Shown piece after piece: positions 17,808 through 26,625 of a DNA stretch of 64,000 nt. The DNA comes from Lysobacterales bacterium 63-13. GTDB taxonomy: Bacteria > Pseudomonadota > Gammaproteobacteria > Xanthomonadales > Rhodanobacteraceae. The stretch spans positions 1 to 64,000 of the forward strand of contig MKWR01000004.1 of assembly GCA_001899855.1 (NCBI GenBank). Reading direction: 5' to 3'. The notes beneath the pieces were generated by a model. That model saw only the letters and a program-made list of their open reading frames with translations, searched no databases and had not been told where the DNA came from. Numbering within the stretch: the stretch's first letter is position 1; each line of letters starts with the position of its first letter. The translations under genes were made by a program, and so were the position numbers.

Positions 17808-18842
17808 ATGTTGTGGATCAGCTGGATATTGGCCCTCGTTGCATTCGGGGCGGTTGGCTATCTGGTCATGCGCCTGCGCGACGAGCGCGCGGCCAACCAG
17901 AACCTGCGCAACGAACGCATGCACCTCGCCGATGAAATGGAGTCGATGAAGGAGCATCAGTCGCGCATGATGCAGGCGATGCCGATGTCGCTGGCCGGGC
18001 AAATGGCCGCCATTGTCGCCAGCGAGGTCAGCGCTCCGCTTGGCATCGCCCATTCCAGTTTCGAAGGCGTCGGCGAGTTGCTCGATGACTACCGGCAACT
18101 GGTGAAGAACTACGATGCTGCCGTGCAGTATTGCCTGCAGCCGGTGGAGATGATCTTCGGCGCGGACAAGGCCGGACTCGATCAGCTGGTAAAGCATGTC
18201 GAGGAGGCGCGTCGGCAGTTGTTCAATGCGCGCCGCGAACTGGAAAAAAGCACCATTCTCACCGAGACCAAGGCCTTGCTTTCCGAATCGGCGAGCGGGC
18301 TTGGGCGTTCCGCGACCCTCGTCCAGGGTCTGCGCCAACTGACCCGGCAAGATGCCGAGGGGCTTGAAAGCGTCGACATCAATGCCAGCCTCGATGCGGC
18401 ATTGAGCCTGCTTGTTCCGGCCTGGGGCGAGCGCATCACCGTGGTCCGCGAGTATTCGGAACTGCCCGCGGTGAGCTGCATGCCGGCGCAGATCTGCCGC
18501 GCCTTCGTGCTCATTCTCGAAAACGCCGGCCAGGCGATCAGCGAGCGCGGACGCGTGCAAGTGTCCACGCGTGCCGGTGGAACGCGCAACATCGAGATCC
18601 GCATTGCCGATTCCGGCACCGGCATCAGCGACGAGGATCTGCCGGAAATCTTCGAACCGTTCTTTTCGACGCGGCGCGATGCGCCGGGCCTGGGCCTGAC
18701 CCTTGCCCACGGCATCATCAAGGCGCATGGCGGCTCGATCAACCTGCGCAGTTCGCGCGAGAGCGGCACCAGCTTTGTCATCGGCCTGCCGATCACGGCG
18801 GCGATGACGGCGAGCGCGTCGGCATCGGTTGCCCGGCGCTGA
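17808..18842 (+). CDS. Histidine-kinase-like protein lacking the usual H-box histidine
   Basis: 344 residues. An N-terminal membrane helix (residues 2-20) is followed by a short coiled region and a dimerisation helix pair around residues 62-165, then a HATPase_c domain. The ATP-binding boxes are intact: N box 'ILENAGQAI', G1 'ADSGTGISD', F box 'FEPFFSTR' and G2 'GLGLTLAHGI'. Aligned by eye with kinases whose H box reads 'AHEINNPLG', this protein reads 'ASEVSAPLG', with serine (S72) where histidine should be. The next histidine is H82 in 'GIAHSSF'. No response regulator is adjacent. It may be a non-phosphorylating regulator or use another residue. The ATG at 17808 has AGGGAG upstream. Confidence 0.85.
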   Translation: MLWISWILALVAFGAVGYLVMRLRDERAANQNLRNERMHLADEMESMKEHQSRMMQAMPMSLAGQMAAIVASEVSAPLGIAHSSFEGVGELLDDYRQLVKNYDAAVQYCLQPVEMIFGADKAGLDQLVKHVEEARRQLFNARRELEKSTILTETKALLSESASGLGRSATLVQGLRQLTRQDAEGLESVDINASLDAALSLLVPAWGERITVVREYSELPAVSCMPAQICRAFVLILENAGQAISERGRVQVSTRAGGTRNIEIRIADSGTGISDEDLPEIFEPFFSTRRDAPGLGLTLAHGIIKAHGGSINLRSSRESGTSFVIGLPITAAMTASASASVARR

Positions 18843-18867
18843 GCCAGGCACGCCGCGGAACATCCCG

Positions 18868-19743
18868 GTGCCGCGCGCCCTGGTGATTGGCGGCAGCGGC
18901 CAGATCGGCCGCTACCTCGTGCCGCAACTGCTCGACAGCGGGCACGACGTGCTTGCCGTCAGCCGCATTCCAAGGTCATCACGGCACGCCGGATTGCACT
19001 GGCTGCAGGGCGATGTGTTTGTCGCGCTGCCGGCGTTGCCCGAACTGCACATGATTTTCAGCCTCGGCCCGCTCGACGGATTCGCCGCATGGTTGGCGCG
19101 CGCACGCCTGGAGGGCAAACCGCGCATTGTAGCCTTCGGCTCAATGAGCGCATCGAGCAAGCGCGACTCGCCCGATCCAGGCGAACGCGCCCTGGCGCAA
19201 AGTCTGCGCCAAGCCGAGCAGGCGCTGGCAGACGCCGCAGCCCGCGCAGATCTGCCGTGGACCCTGTTGCGACCGACCTTGATCTACGGCGCCGGGCTCG
19301 ACCGCAGCCTGACGCCGCTGGCACGCCGTGCCGCGCGCTGGCATGTGTTCCCGCTTCTGCCCGCAGCCCGCGGCTTGCGCCAGCCGGTGCACGCCGAGGA
19401 TCTGGCGACCCTCTGCCGTGCGGCGATCAATCGAGACGCGGCAGTTGGTCGCAGTTTCGACCTGGGTGGCGGCGAGCGCCTTGCCTTCGCCACGATGCTG
19501 GAGCGTATCCGCCAGTCGCTGCCGGGCTGGACCTTGCCGGTGCCGGTACCACTCGCGGCCCTGCACCTCGCCTTGCGCCTGGCCGGTGGCAGCGGGATTC
19601 GGCACGGACTTGGACCCGGAATGCTGGCCCGTCTTGGCACCGATCTGCTTGCCGATGACGGACCCGCACGCCAGCATCTGGACTGGTCACCGCGACCGTT
19701 TCATCCGCGTGCCGCGACCTGGGTTCCGCCGCCCTTGATTTGA
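18868..19743 (+). CDS. NAD(P)-dependent epimerase/reductase-like protein
   Basis: About 291 residues of an extended SDR / NAD(P)-binding family. The Rossmann motif 'ALVIGGSGQIGRYLVPQLL' is at the very N-terminus, and 'LRPTLIYGAGLD' is typical of atypical epimerases. The region 'VAFGSMSASSKRDS' stands where the catalytic Ser would be, but no convincing YxxxK follows, so epimerase catalysis is doubtful; the protein may be a reductase or a binding protein. The GTG start at 18868 fits the fold; an upstream TTG at 18829 overlaps the kinase gene. It lies 25 bp after the kinase-like gene and probably shares its transcript. Confidence 0.8.
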   Translation: MPRALVIGGSGQIGRYLVPQLLDSGHDVLAVSRIPRSSRHAGLHWLQGDVFVALPALPELHMIFSLGPLDGFAAWLARARLEGKPRIVAFGSMSASSKRDSPDPGERALAQSLRQAEQALADAAARADLPWTLLRPTLIYGAGLDRSLTPLARRAARWHVFPLLPAARGLRQPVHAEDLATLCRAAINRDAAVGRSFDLGGGERLAFATMLERIRQSLPGWTLPVPVPLAALHLALRLAGGSGIRHGLGPGMLARLGTDLLADDGPARQHLDWSPRPFHPRAATWVPPPLI

Positions 19744-19757
19744 GTACTCATGAGTAC
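19744..19757. promoter_or_regulatory. 14-bp perfect palindrome upstream of the lipase operon
   Basis: GTACTCATGAGTAC is a perfect palindrome that begins at the base after the preceding gene's stop codon and lies 132 bp before the lipase start. An AT-rich stretch (19788-19818) between it and the gene could hold the promoter. This is a candidate operator, inferred from symmetry and position only. Confidence 0.35.
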
Positions 19758-19888
19758 ACCATTCCCCACCGTATGGTGCGCCGCAACATATTGTTGTATC
19801 TCGGGATTTTCTGTTAAGCGGACGTTGCCAACGACCGTTTGAACGGCCTAAGATGAGGTCGCTGAAACTCCATGAGAAGGGGATCCAA

Positions 19889-22051
19889 ATGCAGGCCCGA
19901 TTGATCGCGGCAGCGCTTCTGCCGTCACTGTTCCTCGCCGCTTGCGGTGGAGGGAGCAATAGTCCCCGAGCGGTTGAAGCCCCGGGTGCCACCAACAACG
20001 ACGGTTCGCCAGTCACCGGCATCATCACCGCGCGGTTCGATCCGTCCAATGGCGTCGTGCCGTTCCCGACCAACCTGCTGCTCTCGGGCACGACCGACCT
20101 GACCCTCAATATCCCGGTGGCCAATCCGGCCAACTTCGGCGATCCCAAGGTCGCCATGAACGCGCTGGATGGCTTCAGCACCGTCGCCCCCTGGTCGACC
20201 ACCTTCTCCACGCCGCCACGCCCGAGCAGCCTTGCCGCCGGATCCACGGTGCGCGTATTCCAGGTGACCCTGAGCGGTCCCGGTGGCGGCGTCACCGGCT
20301 TGACCCGTGAACTCGCGCCGAACGTCGATTACGTGGTCGCCTTGGCCAGCTCGGACGCCAGTGGCCGCACCATGGCCATCGTGCCGACCAAGCCGCTGCA
20401 GCAACTGGCCTCGTACCTGGTCGTGCTGACCAACGGCATCAAGGACAATGCCGGCAACGACGCCACCCCCGACCAGACCTACTTCCTGACCAAGCGCACG
20501 TCCGCCCTGTGCGTGAACGGCGTCTCGCAGGAGCCTCTGCTGCCGAACGCGACCGCCTGCGCCCTGGAGCCGCTGCGCCGCCTGACCAACTCGCAGGAGG
20601 CTGCCGCCAATGCCGCCGGCATCGCGCCGAGCAAGATCGTGTTGTCGTGGGTTGCCACCACCCAGGGCGTCACGCCGGTGCTCGGTGCCGTGCAGGCGCG
20701 CACCGCGCAGACGCCGGCGACCGCGCCGCTGATCGTGCCGACCGGCATGACCCTGGCGCAGATCAATCCGGCGCTGCCGCCGATTGCCGACGTCTATGTC
20801 GGTGCCATCGATCTGCCGTACTACCTCGCCGCGCCAACCCCGACCGCACCGACCGCGCCATTGAGCGGTTTCTGGCGAGCGGCACCGGGAGCCTACATCC
20901 CGCCGTTTGCCGGCATGCTCGATCCCACTTCGACCTTCGTCACCTTTGCCAATCCGCTACCGGTCGCCAACTCGACCCAACGCGTGCCGCTGCTGCTGAC
21001 GGTGCCGAACGCCGCCTCCGGCAAAACCAAGCCGGCATCCGGCTGGCCGATCGTGATCTACCAGCACGGCATCACGCGTGACCGCAGCGACATGTTCGCT
21101 GTTGCCGGCACGCTGGCTTCGCAAGGTTTCGCAGTCATCGCCATCGACGCGCCGCTGCACGGCATCACCAGCAGTGCCAATCCGCTGAATGCCGGCAATC
21201 CGGCGTTTGCCGGGCTCGGCGCGCACGAGCGCACCTTCAACCTCGATCTGACCGACAACACCACGGGTGCCTCAGGCGCGGATGGCGTGATCGATCCCTC
21301 GGGCAGCTACTTCATCAACCTGCCGAGCCTGCTGACCTCGCGTGACAACATCCGCCAGGCAGTCGCCGATCTGCTCGTCCTCGCCCGCGCCATCCCGACG
21401 GCGCGGTACAGCGCCAGCGGCACCGATTTCGACGGCGCCCGCATCAGCTTTGTCGGCCAGTCGCTCGGCGGCATCATCGGCACCGTGTTCATGGGCGTGC
21501 AGCCGGACGTGCAGGTCGCCCTGCTGAACGTTCCGGGTGGCGGCATCCCGCGCATGCTCGAGGCATCGCCGGCATTCGGACCGCGCATCATCGCCGGCCT
21601 GGCCGCGCTCGGTGTCAATCGTGGCACGCCCGATTACGACGCCTTCTTCGGCGCAACGCAGACCGTCATTGATTCCGCCGATCCGGTGAACTGGGCGCTG
21701 CCCGCCAACAACAGCCTGCTCGCCGGGAAGCGCCTGCTGCTGCAGGAAGTCGTCGGCAGCGAAGGCTCGCCGCCTGACCAGGTCATCCCGAACTCGGTGG
21801 CCGGTGCACCGCTGTCGGGCACCGAACCGATGATCCGCGTCCTCGGTCTCAGCACGATCACGCAGACCACGCAGTCGGCAACCGGCATTCGTGGCGTCGT
21901 CCGCTTCACCGCGGGCGACCACGGTTCACTGCTGAGTCCGGCAGCGTCGCCCGCGGCGACCGCCGAGATGCAGGGTGAGATGGCCAGCCTGCTGGTCAGT
22001 CAGGGCGCGGCCGTGCAGGTCACGAATCCCTCCGTAATCCGCACGCAATAA
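19889..22051 (+). CDS. Surface/periplasmic lipoprotein lipase, VolA/Pla-1-like
   Basis: About 720 residues. A lipoprotein signal peptide ends 'SLFLAACGGGSN' (lipobox LAAC). An Ig-like N-terminal region ('ITARFDPSNGVVPFPTNLL') resembles the N-terminal domain of VolA / Pla-1/cef lipases, and the alpha/beta-hydrolase nucleophile S525 sits in 'FVGQSLGGIIG'. 'IVIYQHGITRDRSD' forms the oxyanion region and 'TAGDHGSLLSP' the catalytic histidine. Family members hydrolyse lysophospholipids or acylglycerols at the cell surface. ATG 19889 has AAGGGG upstream; an in-frame codon at 19853 would place twelve residues before the signal peptide. It is the first of five co-directed genes ending with an RND transporter. 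Confidence 0.88.
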   Translation: MQARLIAAALLPSLFLAACGGGSNSPRAVEAPGATNNDGSPVTGIITARFDPSNGVVPFPTNLLLSGTTDLTLNIPVANPANFGDPKVAMNALDGFSTVAPWSTTFSTPPRPSSLAAGSTVRVFQVTLSGPGGGVTGLTRELAPNVDYVVALASSDASGRTMAIVPTKPLQQLASYLVVLTNGIKDNAGNDATPDQTYFLTKRTSALCVNGVSQEPLLPNATACALEPLRRLTNSQEAAANAAGIAPSKIVLSWVATTQGVTPVLGAVQARTAQTPATAPLIVPTGMTLAQINPALPPIADVYVGAIDLPYYLAAPTPTAPTAPLSGFWRAAPGAYIPPFAGMLDPTSTFVTFANPLPVANSTQRVPLLLTVPNAASGKTKPASGWPIVIYQHGITRDRSDMFAVAGTLASQGFAVIAIDAPLHGITSSANPLNAGNPAFAGLGAHERTFNLDLTDNTTGASGADGVIDPSGSYFINLPSLLTSRDNIRQAVADLLVLARAIPTARYSASGTDFDGARISFVGQSLGGIIGTVFMGVQPDVQVALLNVPGGGIPRMLEASPAFGPRIIAGLAALGVNRGTPDYDAFFGATQTVIDSADPVNWALPANNSLLAGKRLLLQEVVGSEGSPPDQVIPNSVAGAPLSGTEPMIRVLGLSTITQTTQSATGIRGVVRFTAGDHGSLLSPAASPAATAEMQGEMASLLVSQGAAVQVTNPSVIRTQ

Positions 22052-22074
22052 TCGACCTGGTCCTGGAGTCCAAA

Positions 22075-23976
22075 ATGAAGACTTGCAAAACAATCCAGAC
22101 CGGCTCGCGCATGCGTCGACCGGCTCTGTCCATCCTTTCACTGTCGCTGGCAGTGGCACTGGCCGGTGTCGCCGGCCAGGCCGAGGCCTTCGAGTTCGGC
22201 GACCCGGACGGCTTCAATGCCACCATCAACACCACCATCGGCTATGGCATCGGCTGGCGCACGCAGGATGCCGCCGACGACCTGATCGGCAAGGCGCAAT
22301 TCAATCCGCTGGTCAGCGCGCTCGGCCTTGGCAGCCAGGTGCAACGCGAGGCCCGCGGTCGTTACTCGGTGAACGGTGACGACGGCGATCTCGCCTATGA
22401 CAAGTGGTCGCCGATATCCAATGCGGTAAACGCCACCGTCGAGATCAACATGCGTTATGGCGAGAACTGGGGTGGCTTCATCCGCGCCACCGGCTTCTAC
22501 GATTTCGAGAACAACGATCGCGACAACCTTTCGCATGCGGCAAAGACACGCGTCGGCACCCAGTCGCGCATCCTCGATGCGTTCGTCTTCCACAACTTCA
22601 CCATTGCCGATCGCCAGGCCACGGTGCGTTTCGGTCGGCAAGTGGTCAGCTGGGGTGAAAGCACCTTCATCCAGGGCGGCATCAATTCGATCAACCCGGT
22701 CGATGTCTCCAAGCTGCGCGTGGCCGGATCCGAACTCAAGCAGGCCTTCCTGCCGGTCAACATGCTCTGGGGTTCCTACAACTTCACCGACAATTTCTCC
22801 GGCGAAGCGTTCTACCTGCTCGATTTCCAGACCACCGATCCGGATCCGGTCGGCACCTACTTCTCGACCAATGACTTCGCCGTCATCGGTGGGCGTTACG
22901 TGATGCTCAACTTCGGTACGGTGCCGCAGCCGGTGATCAATCCGGACCTGTATCCCGAGGTCTGCCAGCAAGGCAATTACGCGGCCAGTGACACCGGTTT
23001 GCCGGCAGCGCTGGTCGCTGGCGGCTGCAGTGCCGCCTTCCCGCGCAGCAAGACCCGCCTGGCCAGCGACTCTGGTCAGTACGGTTTCGCCCTGCGCTAC
23101 CTGGCCGAGAACCTCAACAACACCGAGTTCGGTTTCTTTGCCATGAACTACCACAGCCGCGTGCCGCTGATCAGCGGCATCTCGGTGACCGGGCAGGCAC
23201 CGAATACCGGTTCCTACTTCACCGAGTATCCGGAAGACATCCACCTGTTTGGCTTGAGCTTCAACACCCAGCTCGAGGCCAGCGGCATCGCCCTGCAAGG
23301 TGAATTGAGCTACCGGCCAAACCAGCCCTACCAGGTCGATGACGTGGAACTGCTGTTTGCCGGCCTGTCGCCGCTGAACGTGCTCATCCCGCAGCCTTAC
23401 CTGCGCTTCTACAGCCAGTTGGGCCAGTATGGGCCGGGCCAGGAAATCAGGGGCTACGAGCGCCACAAGACCTCCCAGTTGCAGTTCACCGCAACCAAGG
23501 TGTTCGGCCCGGGCAACTGGTTCGCCGCCGACCAGATTGCCCTGGTTGGCGAAGTGGGCTTCAACAATGTCGATCTGCCGGACAACCTGCGCTTCAATGG
23601 CGACGGCACCGATACCGGCGGTGGTGCGGACGTCACCAGTGGTGGCGGTCGCAACCCGATCACCCAGGTGGGTGGTTTCCCGACGCGCTTCTCCTGGGGT
23701 TATCGTATTGCTGCCCGGGCAACCTACGAGAACGTCTGGGGCACGCCGTTTTCGCTGGCGCCGCGCATCGCCTTCAACCACGACGTCAACGGCACCACGC
23801 CAGGACCTGGAGGCAGTTTCGTCGAGGATCGCAAGTCGGTCACCGTCGGTGCCGAGGCGAACTATCTGAGCAAGTGGGTATTTGACTTGTCCTACACCAA
23901 TTTCTTCGGTGGTGGTTCGTTCAACCTGATTCACGACCGCGACTTCGTGCAAGTCGCCGCCCGCTACTCTTTCTGA
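22075..23976 (+). CDS. DUF1302 family outer-membrane protein
   Basis: 633 residues. The signal peptide ends 'QAEA' before 'FEFGDPDGFNATINTTIGYG', the conserved DUF1302 opening. Alternating polar/hydrophobic strands run to a C-terminal 'VQVAARYSF', with the terminal phenylalanine typical of Bam-inserted outer-membrane barrels. DUF1302 proteins are regularly encoded beside DUF1329 proteins and are induced on hydrophobic growth substrates in some proteobacteria. Transport of a lipid-like compound across the outer membrane is the usual inference, without direct proof that I know of. The gene starts 23 bp after the lipase and 11 bp before the DUF1329 gene. Confidence 0.92.
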   Translation: MKTCKTIQTGSRMRRPALSILSLSLAVALAGVAGQAEAFEFGDPDGFNATINTTIGYGIGWRTQDAADDLIGKAQFNPLVSALGLGSQVQREARGRYSVNGDDGDLAYDKWSPISNAVNATVEINMRYGENWGGFIRATGFYDFENNDRDNLSHAAKTRVGTQSRILDAFVFHNFTIADRQATVRFGRQVVSWGESTFIQGGINSINPVDVSKLRVAGSELKQAFLPVNMLWGSYNFTDNFSGEAFYLLDFQTTDPDPVGTYFSTNDFAVIGGRYVMLNFGTVPQPVINPDLYPEVCQQGNYAASDTGLPAALVAGGCSAAFPRSKTRLASDSGQYGFALRYLAENLNNTEFGFFAMNYHSRVPLISGISVTGQAPNTGSYFTEYPEDIHLFGLSFNTQLEASGIALQGELSYRPNQPYQVDDVELLFAGLSPLNVLIPQPYLRFYSQLGQYGPGQEIRGYERHKTSQLQFTATKVFGPGNWFAADQIALVGEVGFNNVDLPDNLRFNGDGTDTGGGADVTSGGGRNPITQVGGFPTRFSWGYRIAARATYENVWGTPFSLAPRIAFNHDVNGTTPGPGGSFVEDRKSVTVGAEANYLSKWVFDLSYTNFFGGGSFNLIHDRDFVQVAARYSF

Positions 23977-23987
23977 GGGGACGATCC

Positions 23988-25373
23988 ATGACATTGATGA
24001 AGAAAGCAGGCCTGGCCACACTCATCGCCACTGCCATGCTGGCAAATGCGGCGATGGCCAAAGTCGGCGCCGATCAGGCAAAGAACCTTGGCCTCACCGG
24101 AACCTCCCTGACTCCACTCGGAGCGGAGCGCGCGGGCAATGCCGATGGCAGCATCCCGGCATGGACCGGCGGCATCACCCAGCCACCGGCCAGCTACAAG
24201 GTCGGCATGCACCATCCGGATCCGTTCGCCGCCGACAAGCCGGTGTTCACGATCACCGCGAAGAACTACAAGGACTACGGCGACAAGATCTCCGTCGGTC
24301 AGCGCGCGATGTTCGAGAAATACCCCGATTGGCGCATGATCGTCTATCCGACCCGGCGCTCGGCTTCCAACCCGGCCCGTACCTATGAGATGACCATGAA
24401 GAACGCCTTGACCGGGGAACTGGTCGGCGATGGCGATGGCGTGACCAATGTCGCCGAAGGCATTCCGTTTCCGATCCTCGACAAGGATCCGAAACTGGCC
24501 GGCATGCAAGCGATGTGGAACCACAAGCTGAAGTACAAGGGTGTTTCCGCCCGGCGCTGGGCCGACCAGGCACCGGTGACCGCCAGTGGCAAGTACGTGA
24601 TGGTGCGCATCAAGGAAGAATTGCTCGGCCTCTACTATCGACAGGGCGCCACCCTCGCCGAGATCAACAACATCCTCATCTACTTCTATCAGGAAGTCGT
24701 CTCGCCGCCACGCCTGGCCGGCCAGGTCCTGCTGGTCCACGAAACGCTCAATTCGGAAATCGGACCGCGCCAGGCCTGGGTCTACAACCCCGGACAACGC
24801 CGCGTGCGTCGCGCGCCGAACATTGTCTACGACAACCCCGGAACCGCTGCGGACAACCTGCGCACGACCGACATGACCGACATGTTCAACGGCTCGCTGG
24901 CCCGCTTCGACTGGAAACTGGTCGGCAAGCGCGAGATGTACGTGCCGTACAACTCGTACAAGGCGCACAGCGACAAGAGCAAGGTCGAGGACATGATCAA
25001 GCCGGGTTATATCGACCCGGATTACCTGCGCTACGAGTTGCACCGCGTGTATGTGGTCGAGGCCACGGTGAAGGCCGGGCAGCGCCACATCAATCCACGG
25101 CGCACGTTCTACCTCGACGAGGACAGCTGGCAGATCCTGACCACCGACCACTACGACAGTGCCGGCAACCTGTGGCGCTATTCCGATGCGCCCAGCGTCA
25201 ACTACTACGAAGTGCCGGTGTTCTGGTCCACGCTCGAGGATCACCACGATCTGAAATCGGGCCGCTACATCGCGGTCGGACTCGACAACCAGGAGCAGAT
25301 GTACGACTTCTCGTTCCAGACCACGCCGGACATGTTCTCGCCGCAATCGCTGCGTCAGCGCGGGATCCAGTAA
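23988..25373 (+). CDS. DUF1329 family periplasmic protein (LolA-like fold)
   Basis: 461 residues with a cleavable signal peptide ('LATLIATAMLANAAMA'). The conserved opening 'LGLTGTSLTPLGAERAGNADGSIPAW' region and 'FYLDEDSWQILTTDHYD' mark DUF1329. The family adopts a LolA-like barrel that could shuttle a hydrophobic ligand through the periplasm. It pairs here with the DUF1302 barrel (11 bp upstream) and, further down, an MMPL/RND pump, giving all three envelope layers a component. GAGGGG lies 7 nt before the start. Two perfect hairpins follow its stop, so downstream genes may be expressed at a lower level. Confidence 0.92.
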   Translation: MTLMKKAGLATLIATAMLANAAMAKVGADQAKNLGLTGTSLTPLGAERAGNADGSIPAWTGGITQPPASYKVGMHHPDPFAADKPVFTITAKNYKDYGDKISVGQRAMFEKYPDWRMIVYPTRRSASNPARTYEMTMKNALTGELVGDGDGVTNVAEGIPFPILDKDPKLAGMQAMWNHKLKYKGVSARRWADQAPVTASGKYVMVRIKEELLGLYYRQGATLAEINNILIYFYQEVVSPPRLAGQVLLVHETLNSEIGPRQAWVYNPGQRRVRRAPNIVYDNPGTAADNLRTTDMTDMFNGSLARFDWKLVGKREMYVPYNSYKAHSDKSKVEDMIKPGYIDPDYLRYELHRVYVVEATVKAGQRHINPRRTFYLDEDSWQILTTDHYDSAGNLWRYSDAPSVNYYEVPVFWSTLEDHHDLKSGRYIAVGLDNQEQMYDFSFQTTPDMFSPQSLRQRGIQ

Positions 25374-25386
25374 TACCGAGCAGCCG

Positions 25387-25450
25387 CCGCCGTTCCCCGC
25401 AACGGGAACGGCGGACTCCATGAACGCCGGACGACGCCCGCCGTCGTCCG
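25387..25450 (+). terminator. Two consecutive perfect hairpins inside the lipase-RND operon
   Basis: The first has an 11-bp stem, 25387-25397 with 25404-25414, and a 6-nt loop. The second has a 9-bp stem, 25428-25436 with 25442-25450, and a 5-nt loop. Neither is followed by a T-tract. They lie between the DUF1329 stop and the YCF48 start and may attenuate transcription or protect the upstream mRNA from 3' decay. Confidence 0.5.
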
Positions 25451-25469
25451 CGCAGCCCAGGTAACCAGC

Positions 25470-26615
25470 ATGCAACGTCCCCTCCCGGCCGTCGCGGTCG
25501 CGCTTCTCGCCATCCTTTTCTGCCCCGCCGTGGCGAGCGCGCAAGACACCGAAGGTGCAAGTATCGGCGTGCTTGCTGATGACCCGCTCGATCGTCCGGC
25601 CGAAGTCATGCCGCTGGCCGCGAGCAGCCTGCTGCTCGACATCACGCAGAGTGGCGATCGCTACATTGCCGTCGGCGAAAGCGGGCACGTGCTGATCTCG
25701 ACCGATGGCAGCGAGTGGCGACAGTCGGCCAATGTGCCGCTGCGCAGCACCTTGACCGCAGTCACCTCGATCGCCAGCCATGTCTGGGCGGTCGGCCACG
25801 ACGGCGTCATCCTGCACAGCGGCGATGCCGGCGAGCATTGGGAGATCCAGCGCCGTGATCCGCGCGGCCAGCCGGCCGCAGGGGTTGCCGCCGACGACAT
25901 CCGCCAGGGCGCACCCTTGCTCGATGTCCTCTTCACCGACGCCAACCATGGCTTCGCCATCGGCGCCTACAGCCTGTTGCTGAGCACCAGCGATGGTGGC
26001 AAGACCTGGAACGGCTCGCGCATAAACGTGCTCGACAACGGCAAGGCCGCCGCCGACGCGGCAAAGGCCCAATCCGAACAAGCCGCGCATGCCGAGAACG
26101 ATTTGCAGAGCTCGGTGTTCAGCGCTGATGAATTGGCCATCGGCATGGAGACCGATGCGCACCTCAATGGCATCGCGCGCACCGCAAGCGGCGGCTTCGT
26201 CATCGTCGGCGAACGTGGTGCCATCTTCCGCTCGCGTGATGGCGGACAAAGCTGGATCCGTTCGCAACTGCCGTATGACGGATCGATGTTCGGCATCGTC
26301 GGCTACGAGGGCGAGCACGTGCTTGCCTTCGGCTTGCGCGGGCATGTTTTCGAGTCGACCGATCTCGGCGAGAACTGGAGCGAAATCCCGACCGGCAGCG
26401 AACTGAGCCTGATGGGTGGCAGTGCGCTGGCCAATGGCGGCGTCGTCATTGGTGGTGCGAACGGCGTCATCCTGCATCGGGCACGTGATTCCGAGCCACT
26501 GGTTCTTTCCACCGAAGCGGCTGCGGGAACCATCGCCAAGGTACTGCCGGCAGGTGCCGGCGGTGAATTGCTGATCGCTGGTGAAAACGGCCTCAGCCGC
26601 TTCCAGCCCAAGTGA
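25470..26615 (+). CDS. YCF48/BNR-repeat periplasmic propeller protein
   Basis: 381 residues. The signal peptide ends 'VASAQ'. The mature part has repeated Ycf48/Hcf136-like blades with Asp-box-like 'S.DGG..W' signatures: 'ISTDGSEWRQS', 'LHSGDAGEHWEI', 'LSTSDGGKTWNG', 'FRSRDGGQSWIR' and 'FESTDLGENWSE'. This is about a 7-bladed beta-propeller. In plants and cyanobacteria the family is a photosystem II assembly factor; in heterotrophic bacteria such proteins lie next to MMPL/RND and DUF1302/1329 genes and are assumed to assist the transporter. The next gene starts 10 bp after its stop, so the two are cotranscribed. Confidence 0.88.
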   Translation: MQRPLPAVAVALLAILFCPAVASAQDTEGASIGVLADDPLDRPAEVMPLAASSLLLDITQSGDRYIAVGESGHVLISTDGSEWRQSANVPLRSTLTAVTSIASHVWAVGHDGVILHSGDAGEHWEIQRRDPRGQPAAGVAADDIRQGAPLLDVLFTDANHGFAIGAYSLLLSTSDGGKTWNGSRINVLDNGKAAADAAKAQSEQAAHAENDLQSSVFSADELAIGMETDAHLNGIARTASGGFVIVGERGAIFRSRDGGQSWIRSQLPYDGSMFGIVGYEGEHVLAFGLRGHVFESTDLGENWSEIPTGSELSLMGGSALANGGVVIGGANGVILHRARDSEPLVLSTEAAAGTIAKVLPAGAGGELLIAGENGLSRFQPK

Positions 26616-26625
26616 CGGGGACGCA

